Of a stretch of DNA of 64,000 nucleotides, positions 14,151 to 22,012 are shown one piece after another (the first letter of the stretch is position 1; each line of letters begins with the position of its first letter). Source of the stretch: a virus; IMG/VR virus record IMGVR_UViG_3300021420_000021, positions 1 to 64,000 of that record. The stretch is one strand, 5' to 3'. Made by a program: the position numbers and the translations under genes. Below the pieces are notes generated by a model that ran no database searches, was not told the DNA's origin, and worked only from the letters and a program-made list of their open reading frames with translations.

Positions 14151-14161
14151 AATGGAGGAAC

Positions 14162-14464
14162 ATGTCTGAAATTAAAGTTTCGAAACCGCGCCCGCCGACT
14201 CGATGGGGGCATGTTGAAACAGAACCGACGCCAATCGCGCCTTCAGTGCCGACTGCTTTGTCAGAAGCAGCACGCAATCATCTGACAATCGCGCAAAATG
14301 ATAGACACAACGATCCGATAATTATTGCTCGCGCCGTAAAAGAACTCGAACGATTTCGGGGCGATCCGGCAGTTGATGCGTACTTTGCACGAGTAAAATA
14401 TTTGCGCGATCAAGAAATTTTGAAACAAAAGATTAAGACATTAGCGCAGCGGCCAATAAAATAG
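14162..14464 (+). CDS. Phage protein of unknown function, 100 aa
   Basis: GGAGGAAC precedes the ATG. N-terminal 35 residues are Pro/Thr-rich and disordered; the rest is helical and charged (ARAVKELERFRGD...). First gene after the terminator. Not recognised. Confidence 0.65.
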   Translation: MSEIKVSKPRPPTRWGHVETEPTPIAPSVPTALSEAARNHLTIAQNDRHNDPIIIARAVKELERFRGDPAVDAYFARVKYLRDQEILKQKIKTLAQRPIK

Positions 14465-14472
14465 GAGGAGAA

Positions 14473-14673
14473 ATGGCAAACCCAGAGATTGATAACTACG
14501 TAACGGTTGGCGGCGAACCGACCGCGACGAAACAAGATTTAGAAGATTTGAAAGATCAATGCAACTCGTCCTTTTTCGAGGTTGCAAATATGTTCCTCGA
14601 ACTGCAATCAGGGCTTCAGCAATTAAACGAGCGCATCGATCTTTATAACAAGAAATCGAGTCATAAGATATAA
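14473..14673 (+). CDS. Short coiled-coil protein, 66 aa
   Basis: AGGAGGAGAA ribosome site. Residues about 19-60 form a predicted coiled coil (KQDLEDLKDQ ... LQQLNERIDLYNKK). Possible small virion or chaperone-type protein; no family recognised. Confidence 0.65.
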   Translation: MANPEIDNYVTVGGEPTATKQDLEDLKDQCNSSFFEVANMFLELQSGLQQLNERIDLYNKKSSHKI

Positions 14674-14675
14674 TC

Positions 14676-15464
14676 ATGGCAAACTGTGAGGAGTGCGGAG
14701 CGGCGCATATATTGCGCAATACATCGGGCGCAACTTGGAAAAAAAATTGTTTATGTCCTGATCTTTCAATACATGTTCCGAGAACTCGGGCAACGATCAT
14801 AGTTCCATCAAAACATAACGACATTTTTGAAGCTTGCAAGAATAGTATTGATAAGTACGCGCCAAAAGAAAAAAAGATTTTGGTGAGAGACGGCAATGCT
14901 ATATCCTCGCCCGACCAATGGATTACGATTCAAGGTCCGGCTAGCCCGTTCGTATATAGCAGAAACATCAATCTGGGAATCAAACAGTCTACAGGTGATG
15001 TTCTGCTTACGAATGACGATGTTAGATTTACTCATCCATACACACTTGAGATAATGCAGAATGTGATGGAGAAGAATCCTGATGTGGGAATTTTATCGCC
15101 GTTGATTATTGGCGATGTCGGGGAATTTTTTCAGTCCCACGCGACTAAGACTTTACATTATACACAAGTGCGTCTGTGTTTTGTTTGTGTACTTATAAAA
15201 AAAGAAGTACTGGATAAAGTCGGCCTTCTTGATGAACGCTTTACAGGGTACGGATATGATGATTGCGATTACTCACGTCGCGTAGTTGAAGCAGGCTGGA
15301 AACTTGGTGTGACAGGCAAAGCAAAAGTAATTCATGGTCACGGCGATAATCGAAGATCAGCGTCTTACAACCGACAAGAGTATGGAACAATTAATGCATT
15401 AGATGAAATTGCCAAGCAGCAATATTTAGAAAAATGGGGAGACTTGTCACTTGAGTGCAAGTAA
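14676..15464 (+). CDS. Glycosyltransferase, GT2-type (GT-A fold)
   Basis: 262 aa. A short Cys-rich head (CEECG, CLC) precedes a GT-A domain: TIIVPSKHNDIFEACKNSI, then a nucleotide/metal site in TNDDVRF, and the C-terminal LLDERFTGYGYDDCDYSRRV typical of GT2 enzymes. First of a four-gene glycosyltransferase run, probably acting on phage DNA, virion proteins or host surface sugars; acceptor unknown. Confidence 0.8.
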   Translation: MANCEECGAAHILRNTSGATWKKNCLCPDLSIHVPRTRATIIVPSKHNDIFEACKNSIDKYAPKEKKILVRDGNAISSPDQWITIQGPASPFVYSRNINLGIKQSTGDVLLTNDDVRFTHPYTLEIMQNVMEKNPDVGILSPLIIGDVGEFFQSHATKTLHYTQVRLCFVCVLIKKEVLDKVGLLDERFTGYGYDDCDYSRRVVEAGWKLGVTGKAKVIHGHGDNRRSASYNRQEYGTINALDEIAKQQYLEKWGDLSLECK

Positions 15465-16191
15465 ATTATTACTCGGAGTTCTCGCGTGTCATCGTCGCGC
15501 ACAGCATCTTCAAGCGTGTCGAGATACATGGGGAAAAGATGTCATCGGTTTTGATTATAAATTTTTCTTCGGCCAAGGATCGCACGAGAACGAGCAACCT
15601 GATGAATTAATTCTTGATTCTCCAGATGACTATCGCGGACTTTCTGTAAAAGTACAAGCCGCAGTTAGATGGGCGCTTGAACATGATTATACTTCGTATT
15701 TCAAAATAGACGACGATGTTTATATCAGGCCGGAACGACTTGTGAAAGCCGCCGCAGAATGGGCGAATTATGATTTTGTCGGACGGCGACAAGGCGCGAC
15801 AGATCGGTATCACGAACACGCGTATTGTTCGGGCGGCTGCGGATATTATTTAAGCAAACGAGCGATGGAAGTTTTGGCGAACGCGCCAACACCAAATCCG
15901 GAAATCGCAGCAGAATATGCGGAAGATAGCTGGACGGGTTTACGATTACTTGAAGCAGGAATCGAAGCGCATAACGACGACAGATTGCGGCGATCCGCAG
16001 GCAGCGGGCCGAACCGTAGTCCTCGACCGAACAATTTCAACGGCTGGAAAAGTGATACGCCAACAAAGTACAATGACTACATTTCCGTGTGTGAATTCTT
16101 AGGTTCTGAGATGATCCAACTTCCTCATAGAGAATGGCTTATGTCAAATGACGCACACTCAACTGTGATGGGTCGATTGCGATTAAGATAA
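15451..16191 (+). CDS. Glycosyltransferase, GT31-like (beta-1,3-galactosyltransferase type)
   Basis: 246 aa from TTG 15451 (GGGGAG upstream, overlapping the preceding gene by 14 nt). Features: LGVLACHRRAQHLQACRDTW, then KIDDDVYI (DDD metal motif), YCSGGCGYYLSKRA and EDSWTGLRLLEAG. This order matches GT31-type galactosyltransferases, more familiar from eukaryotes and some bacteria. Donor and acceptor are not deducible. Confidence 0.75.
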   Translation: MSASKLLLGVLACHRRAQHLQACRDTWGKDVIGFDYKFFFGQGSHENEQPDELILDSPDDYRGLSVKVQAAVRWALEHDYTSYFKIDDDVYIRPERLVKAAAEWANYDFVGRRQGATDRYHEHAYCSGGCGYYLSKRAMEVLANAPTPNPEIAAEYAEDSWTGLRLLEAGIEAHNDDRLRRSAGSGPNRSPRPNNFNGWKSDTPTKYNDYISVCEFLGSEMIQLPHREWLMSNDAHSTVMGRLRLR

Positions 16192-16225
16192 ATTTTATAA
16201 CCTTACAGATTAATTACCTGTGAGC

Positions 16226-16245
16226 GGGGGCGCTTATCCGCCCCC
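16226..16245 (+). other. GC-rich hairpin before the GIY-YIG gene
   Basis: GGGGGCG (16226-16232), 6-nt loop, CGCCCCC (16239-16245). No T-run. One of several strong hairpins directly upstream of inserted genes. Confidence 0.7.
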
Positions 16246-16267
16246 AATTCTCGATAAGGAGAAAACA

Positions 16268-16828
16268 ATGTTTTATACATATCTTTGGCTTCGCGAAGAC
16301 GGAACGCCGTATTACGCAGGCAAAGGCACGGAATTTCGAGCCTATCAAAAACATCATAATCGTGTTGGTAAATGTCCACCTAAAGATAGAGTTATTCTTC
16401 AAGAATTCTTATCAGAAGCTGATGCATTTGAAGCAGAACAGTTCTTGATTTTATACTATGGCAGAAAAGATTTGGGAACAGGCTGTTTGATAAACATGTC
16501 TGATGGCGGCGAAGGATCGGCAGGATATATTCCAACTGAAGCAGCTAAACAAAAGAATAGGGCCGCGCATTTAGGTAAGAAACAATCAGAAGAAACTATC
16601 CAGAAACGTCGTGCTTCACTTAAAGGCGTAATTCGTACAGAAGAATGGCGAAAGAATATAGGTTTAGGAAATAAAGGGCGTAAATTTACTGACGCGCATA
16701 AAGAAAAATTAAGTAACGCAAAGCTAGGCAAGAAGCGTGCGCCTGTTTCTGATGAAACGAAGAGAAAGATGAGCGAAGCACGATTAGCCTATTTCGTGAG
16801 GAGAGCCGCCAGTGCCGCTGGATTATAG
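16268..16828 (+). CDS. GIY-YIG homing endonuclease with NUMOD3 repeats
   Basis: 186 aa from ATG 16268 (AAGGAG 7 nt upstream). The N-terminus FYTYLWLREDGTPYYAGKG is the GIY-YIG motif region, with FEAEQFLILYYG and a late DGGEGSAG. Three NUMOD3-like DNA-binding repeats follow (HLGKKQSEETIQKR, NKGRKFTDAHKEKLS, VSDETKRKMSEA). It separates two glycosyltransferase genes and is a free-standing mobile gene. Confidence 0.9.
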   Translation: MFYTYLWLREDGTPYYAGKGTEFRAYQKHHNRVGKCPPKDRVILQEFLSEADAFEAEQFLILYYGRKDLGTGCLINMSDGGEGSAGYIPTEAAKQKNRAAHLGKKQSEETIQKRRASLKGVIRTEEWRKNIGLGNKGRKFTDAHKEKLSNAKLGKKRAPVSDETKRKMSEARLAYFVRRAASAAGL

Positions 16829-17531
16829 AGATATAAGTATATTTATCACGAACAAAAACAGACTCGATGTCGGCTTTCGCGATCAAATAATTTGGTGGCT
16901 TGACACAAGCATGAAAGACATAACCGTGTTGGATAACGGTTCGACTTATCCGCCGCTGTTAAAATTTTACGATGAAATTAAAAACGAAGTAAAAATTATT
17001 TTCGTTCCGAATCTTGGCGAACGAGCACCTTGGGCGTTTTGGGATTTAGGTTATCGTGATCAATTCGAAGATCGCCATGTCATAATTAACGATTCAGATT
17101 GTTGTCCGGATAAAGATTGCCCGAAAGATTTGATTTCACAAATGTTGGCCGTTCTTGATGCGTATCCAGAATGTAAGAAAGTTTCAACGGGTTTACGAAT
17201 CGACAATCTTCCAGAACATTTTAAGTTTCGCGATAAAGTTATCGATGAAGAAGGATGGAATTGGAAAGATCGTGTAATTCCTGAAATTCTTGGATTGCCG
17301 AGATTATTTAACGCGCATACAGATACTTCGCTTACTCTCTATCGCAACTCTCAAACTGTATTGTGGACTGATCAACAATTTCGAACTGATTTTCCTTACG
17401 TATGTCAGCACTATCCGTGGTATAGTGATTCTCGCCCACTGATGAAGACGCATGAAGAAATGTTTTACTTAAAAAACTTGGCAGATGGATGGGCAAATTG
17501 GCAAAGTGAGAAACGCGATGCCTCGATATAG
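16812..17531 (+). CDS. Glycosyltransferase-like protein
   Basis: 239 aa from GTG 16812 (GAGGAG upstream; overlaps the endonuclease by 17 nt). The start ISIFITNKNRLDVGFRDQI and VLDNGST are GT-A-like, and INDSDCCPDKDC supplies a DxD-type site. No sharper family assignment. The homing gene reaches into its ribosome-site region, so its start may have been adapted after insertion. Confidence 0.65.
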   Translation: MPLDYRDISIFITNKNRLDVGFRDQIIWWLDTSMKDITVLDNGSTYPPLLKFYDEIKNEVKIIFVPNLGERAPWAFWDLGYRDQFEDRHVIINDSDCCPDKDCPKDLISQMLAVLDAYPECKKVSTGLRIDNLPEHFKFRDKVIDEEGWNWKDRVIPEILGLPRLFNAHTDTSLTLYRNSQTVLWTDQQFRTDFPYVCQHYPWYSDSRPLMKTHEEMFYLKNLADGWANWQSEKRDASI

Positions 17532-18096
17532 TATCATAACTCCCACTCTTGTGCGCCCTACATTGAAACGTTTGTGTGATTCAATTGATGCACAAACAAA
17601 TCAATCATGGGAACATATTATTATGGTTGATGTGCCGCTGGTGTTTGATAAGAATAAAAGTAACATCGTGGAGAGCATGTCGAACGATCCTCGGCGTAAA
17701 TTTTTTAGGTGCGGACAGCCGCATAAGAATTACGGCAACACTTGTCGATGGAATGCGTTTGATAAGGCGAGCGGTGATTATATTATTTATCTCGATGACG
17801 ATGATTATCTCGCAGACGATAAAGTTTTTGAAACATTAGAACAAGTGACAAAACTGTGGGCAATATTTCCGATCATGAGATGCGGAAATCTTTGGTTTTG
17901 CGACCCGCCCGGTATGTGTAAAACCGGATCGGGAATGTTTATCTACCGTCGCTTTCTCGGATTGAAATATCCTGACAACGATCATTACTGCGCTGATGGA
18001 GAACTTTGCGAACAGCTTAAAGCGTTTCCGTATCAGTCATTAGGACACGAAAGACCGCTGATGATCTATGAACAGCGCGGACTTGGGAGGGAATAA
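17518..18096 (+). CDS. Glycosyltransferase, GT2 family
   Basis: 192 aa. RYSIITPTLVRPTLKRLCDSI, a catalytic-site LDDDDYLADD (about 95-104) and a C-terminal HERPLMIYEQRGLG tail. Compact GT-A enzyme. Overlaps the preceding gene by 14 nt, supporting a single translation unit of glycosyltransferases. Confidence 0.8.
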   Translation: MPRYSIITPTLVRPTLKRLCDSIDAQTNQSWEHIIMVDVPLVFDKNKSNIVESMSNDPRRKFFRCGQPHKNYGNTCRWNAFDKASGDYIIYLDDDDYLADDKVFETLEQVTKLWAIFPIMRCGNLWFCDPPGMCKTGSGMFIYRRFLGLKYPDNDHYCADGELCEQLKAFPYQSLGHERPLMIYEQRGLGRE

Positions 18097-18098
18097 TT

Positions 18099-18254
18099 AT
18101 GATTACAGCAATTGTTGGACTTGCTGCTTTTGCAGCCGGATACGCATTTCGTGGTTTGATTCACAAAGAGATTGTTGCTGTTGGCGCGGATGTTAAAGCC
18201 GCTGACGCAAAAGCTGACGCAAAAGCTGTCGCAGAAGTAAAAGCGAAGCTGTAG
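18099..18254 (+). CDS. Small membrane/helical protein, 51 aa
   Basis: GGGAGGG precedes ATG 18099. N-terminal TAIVGLAAFAAGYAFRGL is a probable membrane span, followed by a charged Ala/Lys helix with ADAKADAKA repeats. Function unknown; size and topology would suit a small lysis-helper or membrane anchor. Confidence 0.6.
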   Translation: MITAIVGLAAFAAGYAFRGLIHKEIVAVGADVKAADAKADAKAVAEVKAKL

Positions 18255-18266
18255 AAAGGAATTAGC

Positions 18267-18611
18267 ATGGCTTTAGTAAATGTTGCCGGAACACAAACCG
18301 GAGTAAATACAACTTCAGGTGTAAAGGGAATTACGCAGCAATATCAATTGTCCGGCAAGCAGTCAGCGACTATTGTGCCCGGAAACGGTCTTGGCGCTAA
18401 TATTATTGGAACAGTACCTCCGGGAAAAGCCGGAATTGTTCAGATTGATAATACGATTCAGAACTCGACTGATCCGCTTGTTTCCGGTCAATTAGCGACT
18501 AATCAAGCTGATAACTTTGCCGCGAGTACGACTGGTGTTGGACTTGTTCCGACAGTTAATTCCGCGCAACTTGAATCAGCCGGAAAATCAATGGCTCCGC
18601 AGACCGAGTAA
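18267..18611 (+). CDS. Probable structural protein of unknown function, 114 aa
   Basis: AAAGGA upstream. Composition (Gly, Thr, Ser, Asn, few charges) resembles phage decoration or tail proteins. No domain recognised. Confidence 0.6.
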   Translation: MALVNVAGTQTGVNTTSGVKGITQQYQLSGKQSATIVPGNGLGANIIGTVPPGKAGIVQIDNTIQNSTDPLVSGQLATNQADNFAASTTGVGLVPTVNSAQLESAGKSMAPQTE

Positions 18612-18689
18612 AAGATTGAATTTTGCCGTAATTGCAACCTTCGGGCGATTCATGCACGGCAAGTTCTTAGAATAGGTAACGGAGACTAT

Positions 18690-19064
18690 GTGAAGTCCGA
18701 TCCTGTTTTGCTGAAGTGGTATCGTATTATTAACTCTAAATTTTTCCTTGGCGAATTACCTAATAGCGTTTGTGTTCGTTGGGTGAATGACGAAGATAAA
18801 GAAGAAGAAAAACGGTGTGAAGATAAATATTTTGGATGGGCCGAAGAAGGCGAAACGAGTAGACATAAATATGAGATTGTATTGAGTAGAAAAAAGAACA
18901 CATCTCTTTCTGCCAAACTTTGTACTCTTGCTCATGAATGTTGCCACATTGCCACACAATTGAAAGATGATCACGGCCCTGCATTTGAAGCGCAGCGACA
19001 AAAAATAGCAGATCGAGGAATATTTAAAAAAGGAGCACTCGCCAAAAACATTACGCTCTTTTAA
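18690..19064 (+). CDS. SprT-like zinc metalloprotease
   Basis: 124 aa from GTG 18690 (GGAG 6 nt upstream). HECCH at 82-86 is an HExxH zinc site, with His95 in DDHGPAFEAQRQKI as likely third ligand; the NSKFFLGELPNSVCVRW start is SprT-like. The frame stays open upstream to 18612 and would add a FCRNC zinc pair but has no start codon. Role could be protein removal during DNA replication or packaging. Confidence 0.75.
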   Translation: MKSDPVLLKWYRIINSKFFLGELPNSVCVRWVNDEDKEEEKRCEDKYFGWAEEGETSRHKYEIVLSRKKNTSLSAKLCTLAHECCHIATQLKDDHGPAFEAQRQKIADRGIFKKGALAKNITLF

Positions 19065-19076
19065 TTTGGAGGAGAT

Positions 19077-19367
19077 GTGACAAAGATTAAGCGCGAGCGC
19101 GAAGACAAACCGACACGCTTTCTGAAAAACTTCATCCGAACTTATCTAAAGAAGAATCGCGATATTCCGCCTTCGATTATTGTAATGTTGTTAGATCGAT
19201 TGGCGCTTCTTGATGGATTATACAAAGTAGAATTAACTCCGCGCCGGACGACGACAGGACCGGGAAAAACAGAATCTGAGCAAATACCTGAAGTAGAAAT
19301 AGACATCGATAAAATGCTTGAGCGAGGAGCCGCGAATGCAGCAGATAATTCAGAAGCCAATGGTTGA
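19077..19367 (+). CDS. Phage protein of unknown function, 96 aa
   Basis: GTG start with GAGGAG upstream. Basic N-terminal helix region (KREREDKPTRFLKNFIRTYLKKN) and acidic C-terminus. Its place ahead of the terminase genes would fit a packaging accessory protein, but no small-terminase signature is visible. Confidence 0.6.
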   Translation: MTKIKREREDKPTRFLKNFIRTYLKKNRDIPPSIIVMLLDRLALLDGLYKVELTPRRTTTGPGKTESEQIPEVEIDIDKMLERGAANAADNSEANG

Positions 19368-19539
19368 CGGTTTCGCTAAAGTTTGGACGCATAAAGGTCT
19401 TGCAATTTTTCTCGATGATGTTCACAAACAATTTGCTTTAGACTTTAGTAACGTAATGTTAAATAATTTCATTCAACAACAAGCGCAAGCTGCGGCGAAA
19501 GCGGCAGAATTGAAGAAGATCGTCGTTGTGGAGGATTAA
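19336..19539 (+). CDS. Small helical protein, 67 aa
   Basis: ATG 19336 with GAGGAG 7-9 nt upstream; overlaps the preceding gene by 32 nt. C-terminal helix is Gln/Ala-rich (QQQAQAAAKAAELKK). Unknown function. Confidence 0.6.
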   Translation: MQQIIQKPMVDGFAKVWTHKGLAIFLDDVHKQFALDFSNVMLNNFIQQQAQAAAKAAELKKIVVVED

Positions 19540-19689
19540 ATGAATAAAACTCAGTATGCGCAAAGAACTTTTACTTATCCGGCATCAGAAAAAACTTCGC
19601 AACTTCAGTGGGATTTCGCATTTCTTGAACGCGAGGAATTCGAAGAGAAGTGGGGCCAAAAGAAGTACACAGAGATGAGTAAACAATAA
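19540..19689 (+). CDS. Small protein of unknown function, 49 aa
   Basis: GAGGA 4 nt upstream; starts immediately after the previous stop and its stop overlaps the next ATG (TAATG). Product MNKTQYAQRTFTYPASEK... is charged and soluble. Packing on both sides supports it as real. Confidence 0.6.
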   Translation: MNKTQYAQRTFTYPASEKTSQLQWDFAFLEREEFEEKWGQKKYTEMSKQ

Positions 19690-19979
19690 TGCTACCGGAT
19701 CAGATTAACGTTGCCGCGCAAGAAAAACAAGCGTCTCAAGAAGGTTATATTCATCGTGTTCTCGTCGCGTTAGATCAATTTGTCAATGTCATATTTCGCG
19801 GACGACCTGATGAGACAATATCTGCTCGTTCTTATCGCGCTGCGCTTGAAGGTAAACTTTGGGGCCGAGCGATGAATGCGTTTCTTAATGTATTCCAGAG
19901 TAATCACGGCGCAAAAGCAGCCGCAGGAGATTTGTATAGGTCGCAATCAATCGACGCAACTGAAACGAAAATATTGTAA
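19689..19979 (+). CDS. Conserved-type small phage protein, 96 aa
   Basis: Contains RGRPDETISARSYRAALEGKLWGRAMNAFLN, a pattern I have seen in short phage proteins encoded near packaging genes, without known function. Overlaps both neighbours by one base. Confidence 0.6.
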   Translation: MLPDQINVAAQEKQASQEGYIHRVLVALDQFVNVIFRGRPDETISARSYRAALEGKLWGRAMNAFLNVFQSNHGAKAAAGDLYRSQSIDATETKIL

Positions 19980-20494
19980 TGGCGTACAAGATAATTTTAC
20001 ATGAGATTATAGATCGCCTTTATGTCGGTGATGAAGAAGCTATCGATCTTGCCGAAAAGCGCGGATATTCGATTTTAGCCGCGTGTAAAGATGGCAGTCC
20101 TGATTGTCATCGTGCCGTTCTCGGATACACAACATTGGCAGCGCCAAAAGATAAAAATTATTACTTTATACAAAGTGATAAAGATCACATGGCGCTTAAT
20201 TTGATCGACGTAGATGATCCTGATCTTATTCCTGATACTGTTATTGATGCAGGATTGAAGTTCATGAAAGACCGCTATGACGCAGGTAAAACGATTTTAG
20301 TACATTGTATTGCTGGTCATTCGCGTAGTCCTTCAATGATGCTCATGTTTTTAAGATCGATAGGCGAAATGCCCGAAGGTTTTATTCGTGCCGAAAAAAA
20401 ATTCCGCACTCTTTATCCGCCTTATGATCCCGGCGTCGGAATGCGAGCGCACGCAAGAACGCGATGGGATGAATTGAAAGACAAATACTTATGA
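19979..20494 (+). CDS. Dual-specificity-type protein phosphatase
   Basis: 171 aa. Signature VHCIAGHSRSPSM supplies Cys110 and Arg116 (HCx5R P-loop), preceded by a DVDDPD loop with a candidate general acid. The N-terminus (IIDRLYVGDEEAIDLAEKRGYSILAACK) is like DSP enzymes. It may dephosphorylate host or phage proteins or RNA ends. It ends in ATGA overlap with the next gene. Confidence 0.85.
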   Translation: MAYKIILHEIIDRLYVGDEEAIDLAEKRGYSILAACKDGSPDCHRAVLGYTTLAAPKDKNYYFIQSDKDHMALNLIDVDDPDLIPDTVIDAGLKFMKDRYDAGKTILVHCIAGHSRSPSMMLMFLRSIGEMPEGFIRAEKKFRTLYPPYDPGVGMRAHARTRWDELKDKYL

Positions 20495-21156
20495 GCGTAC
20501 TTGATAAACTAGCTGATGCAGCAACTAAGATGGGGCAGAAAGTCGCAACAGCGCCTTCGAATGAAGCTGCCGCGATTAAAAATAAGACAGACGCAGTAAA
20601 AGAATATCAAGACGCAGTTGCTGATAAGCCGATAGTTCCGAAAGCTACGCCGCCTTCTGTCAATCCGAATAAAGTTGATCCGAAATCACAATATGGAACG
20701 CGACCGGGCGAGCAGCGAATTAGCGATTCTGAAATTAAAGATATGTCACGACCGCTCGGGTCGTTTAAGAAAGGTACGAATTACGTACCGCATACAGGTG
20801 TAGCACTCCTTCATAAAGGAGAAGCAGTAATTCCGGCGAAGGAGAATAAAATGGATTCAACCTACGATATGGTTAAGGGCATGGCAAAAGACAAGCCGCC
20901 CAAGAAAGAAATTAAAGAAATGGTGCATACAAAGTCGCATAATGGAAAGCATATTGTGACTCATAAGCATCATAGTCCGGCACATCACCCGGACGAGACT
21001 CATGTTATGAATGACATGGCCGAGCTTCATTCGCACATGGAAGACCACGCTGGAAGCCCCAACGAAGGCGAAGCCGCACCAGCCGCTGATGGTTCTGCTC
21101 CGGCACAGATGACAGCCGCGCCGTCTCCGGCACCGATGGCCGCTCCGGGGGCTTAA
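20491..21156 (+). CDS. His/Pro-rich protein with GTxYVPxTG-HKGE motif
   Basis: 221 aa. Residues about 90-120 read GSFKKGTNYVPHTGVALLHK then GEAVIP, a motif usually found near the C-terminus of tape-measure proteins. The C-terminal half is His-rich and then Ala/Pro-rich. The next gene repeats the motif. Both probably are virion or assembly proteins. Confidence 0.6.
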   Translation: MSVLDKLADAATKMGQKVATAPSNEAAAIKNKTDAVKEYQDAVADKPIVPKATPPSVNPNKVDPKSQYGTRPGEQRISDSEIKDMSRPLGSFKKGTNYVPHTGVALLHKGEAVIPAKENKMDSTYDMVKGMAKDKPPKKEIKEMVHTKSHNGKHIVTHKHHSPAHHPDETHVMNDMAELHSHMEDHAGSPNEGEAAPAADGSAPAQMTAAPSPAPMAAPGA

Positions 21157-21704
21157 TGGCTGACGATAAGTCTCGCGGAGCACCCGCTGATTTTAGTGGC
21201 AGAGTAATCCCGAATCCGAAGAATATTAAACCTGTTCTTGATACAGACATAAAAGCGAATCCGAAAGATAAATCGGACCCTAAGCCGCCACACGGATTTG
21301 CTTATTACGCCGAGCCGTATCACCCTAAAGATGAGCCTGTTAAGAAAAATATTGATAACGCGCCACTTGAGAATTCGTCAATCCCCGGCCCGATTAGATC
21401 GTTTAAACATGGAACTGATTACGTTCCCGAAACAGGCATAGCGATTCTTCATAAAGGCGAGAAAGTAATTCCGAAGGAAAATAATATGAGTGAACACAGC
21501 CCAGAAGAGAAAGCGCACTTTCATAGAGCGATGAGTAAGCTACACGGCGGGGCGCTCCATAAGCATTTTGGTATCGCAGAAGATAAACCGATACCGATGG
21601 AAAAGAAACAAGAAGCAGCGAATTCGGATAATCCGCATGTCGCAGCTATGGGCCGAATGGCGGTCGCGATGCACGGATGGTCGCATAAGGGTTCGAAGAA
21701 GTAA
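21156..21704 (+). CDS. Paralogue with GTDYVPETG-HKGE motif
   Basis: 182 aa, starting on the last base of the preceding gene's stop. SFKHGTDYVPETGIAILHK then GEKVIP repeats the neighbour's motif; an EHSPEEKAHFHRAMSKLHGG helix follows. Tandem duplication of the module is likely. Function unknown. Confidence 0.6.
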   Translation: MADDKSRGAPADFSGRVIPNPKNIKPVLDTDIKANPKDKSDPKPPHGFAYYAEPYHPKDEPVKKNIDNAPLENSSIPGPIRSFKHGTDYVPETGIAILHKGEKVIPKENNMSEHSPEEKAHFHRAMSKLHGGALHKHFGIAEDKPIPMEKKQEAANSDNPHVAAMGRMAVAMHGWSHKGSKK

Positions 21705-21719
21705 CGAAAGGATTTTATT

Positions 21720-21995
21720 ATGGCAGACAGAGAAACTTGCGCGGGAAGTTATCCGGGCGCAAAGAATATGGGATTGAGTTTGAAGCGTGCGGGAAGTTCG
21801 TATGTCGAGTGTACAGGTGAAATGGGCGCAGCGGGCGAAAGTCCGAAAGTTCCTAAAGGACATAAATTTAGCCCGTCTGGTACTTCGCGTAAGGGAAGTA
21901 CATCGGGCGAGAGCTATTCTCCTTATGCGCCGACCGCACCAGACGATTACAAAGGCGGGGTCGGAACAGGCCAAGGTAAAGGTTCTCAGGGTTAA
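21720..21995 (+). CDS. Gly/Ser-rich small protein, 91 aa
   Basis: AAAGGA upstream. Low-complexity Gly/Ser/Pro C-terminus, two cysteines near the N-terminus. No family recognised. Confidence 0.55.
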   Translation: MADRETCAGSYPGAKNMGLSLKRAGSSYVECTGEMGAAGESPKVPKGHKFSPSGTSRKGSTSGESYSPYAPTAPDDYKGGVGTGQGKGSQG

Positions 21996-22012
21996 TTAGT
22001 GTTGGGGGAGAA

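Larger units (their letters stand above)
13857..14161. other. Intergenic region with nested palindromes and terminator
   Basis: No gene seen in these 305 bases. They hold a 9-bp inverted repeat CATCGGGCA (14057-14065) / TGCCCGATG (14092-14100), inside which lies the perfect operator-like site 14076-14090, and then the intrinsic terminator at 14107-14150. The first 150 bases are AT-rich without clear structure. Confidence 0.7.
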
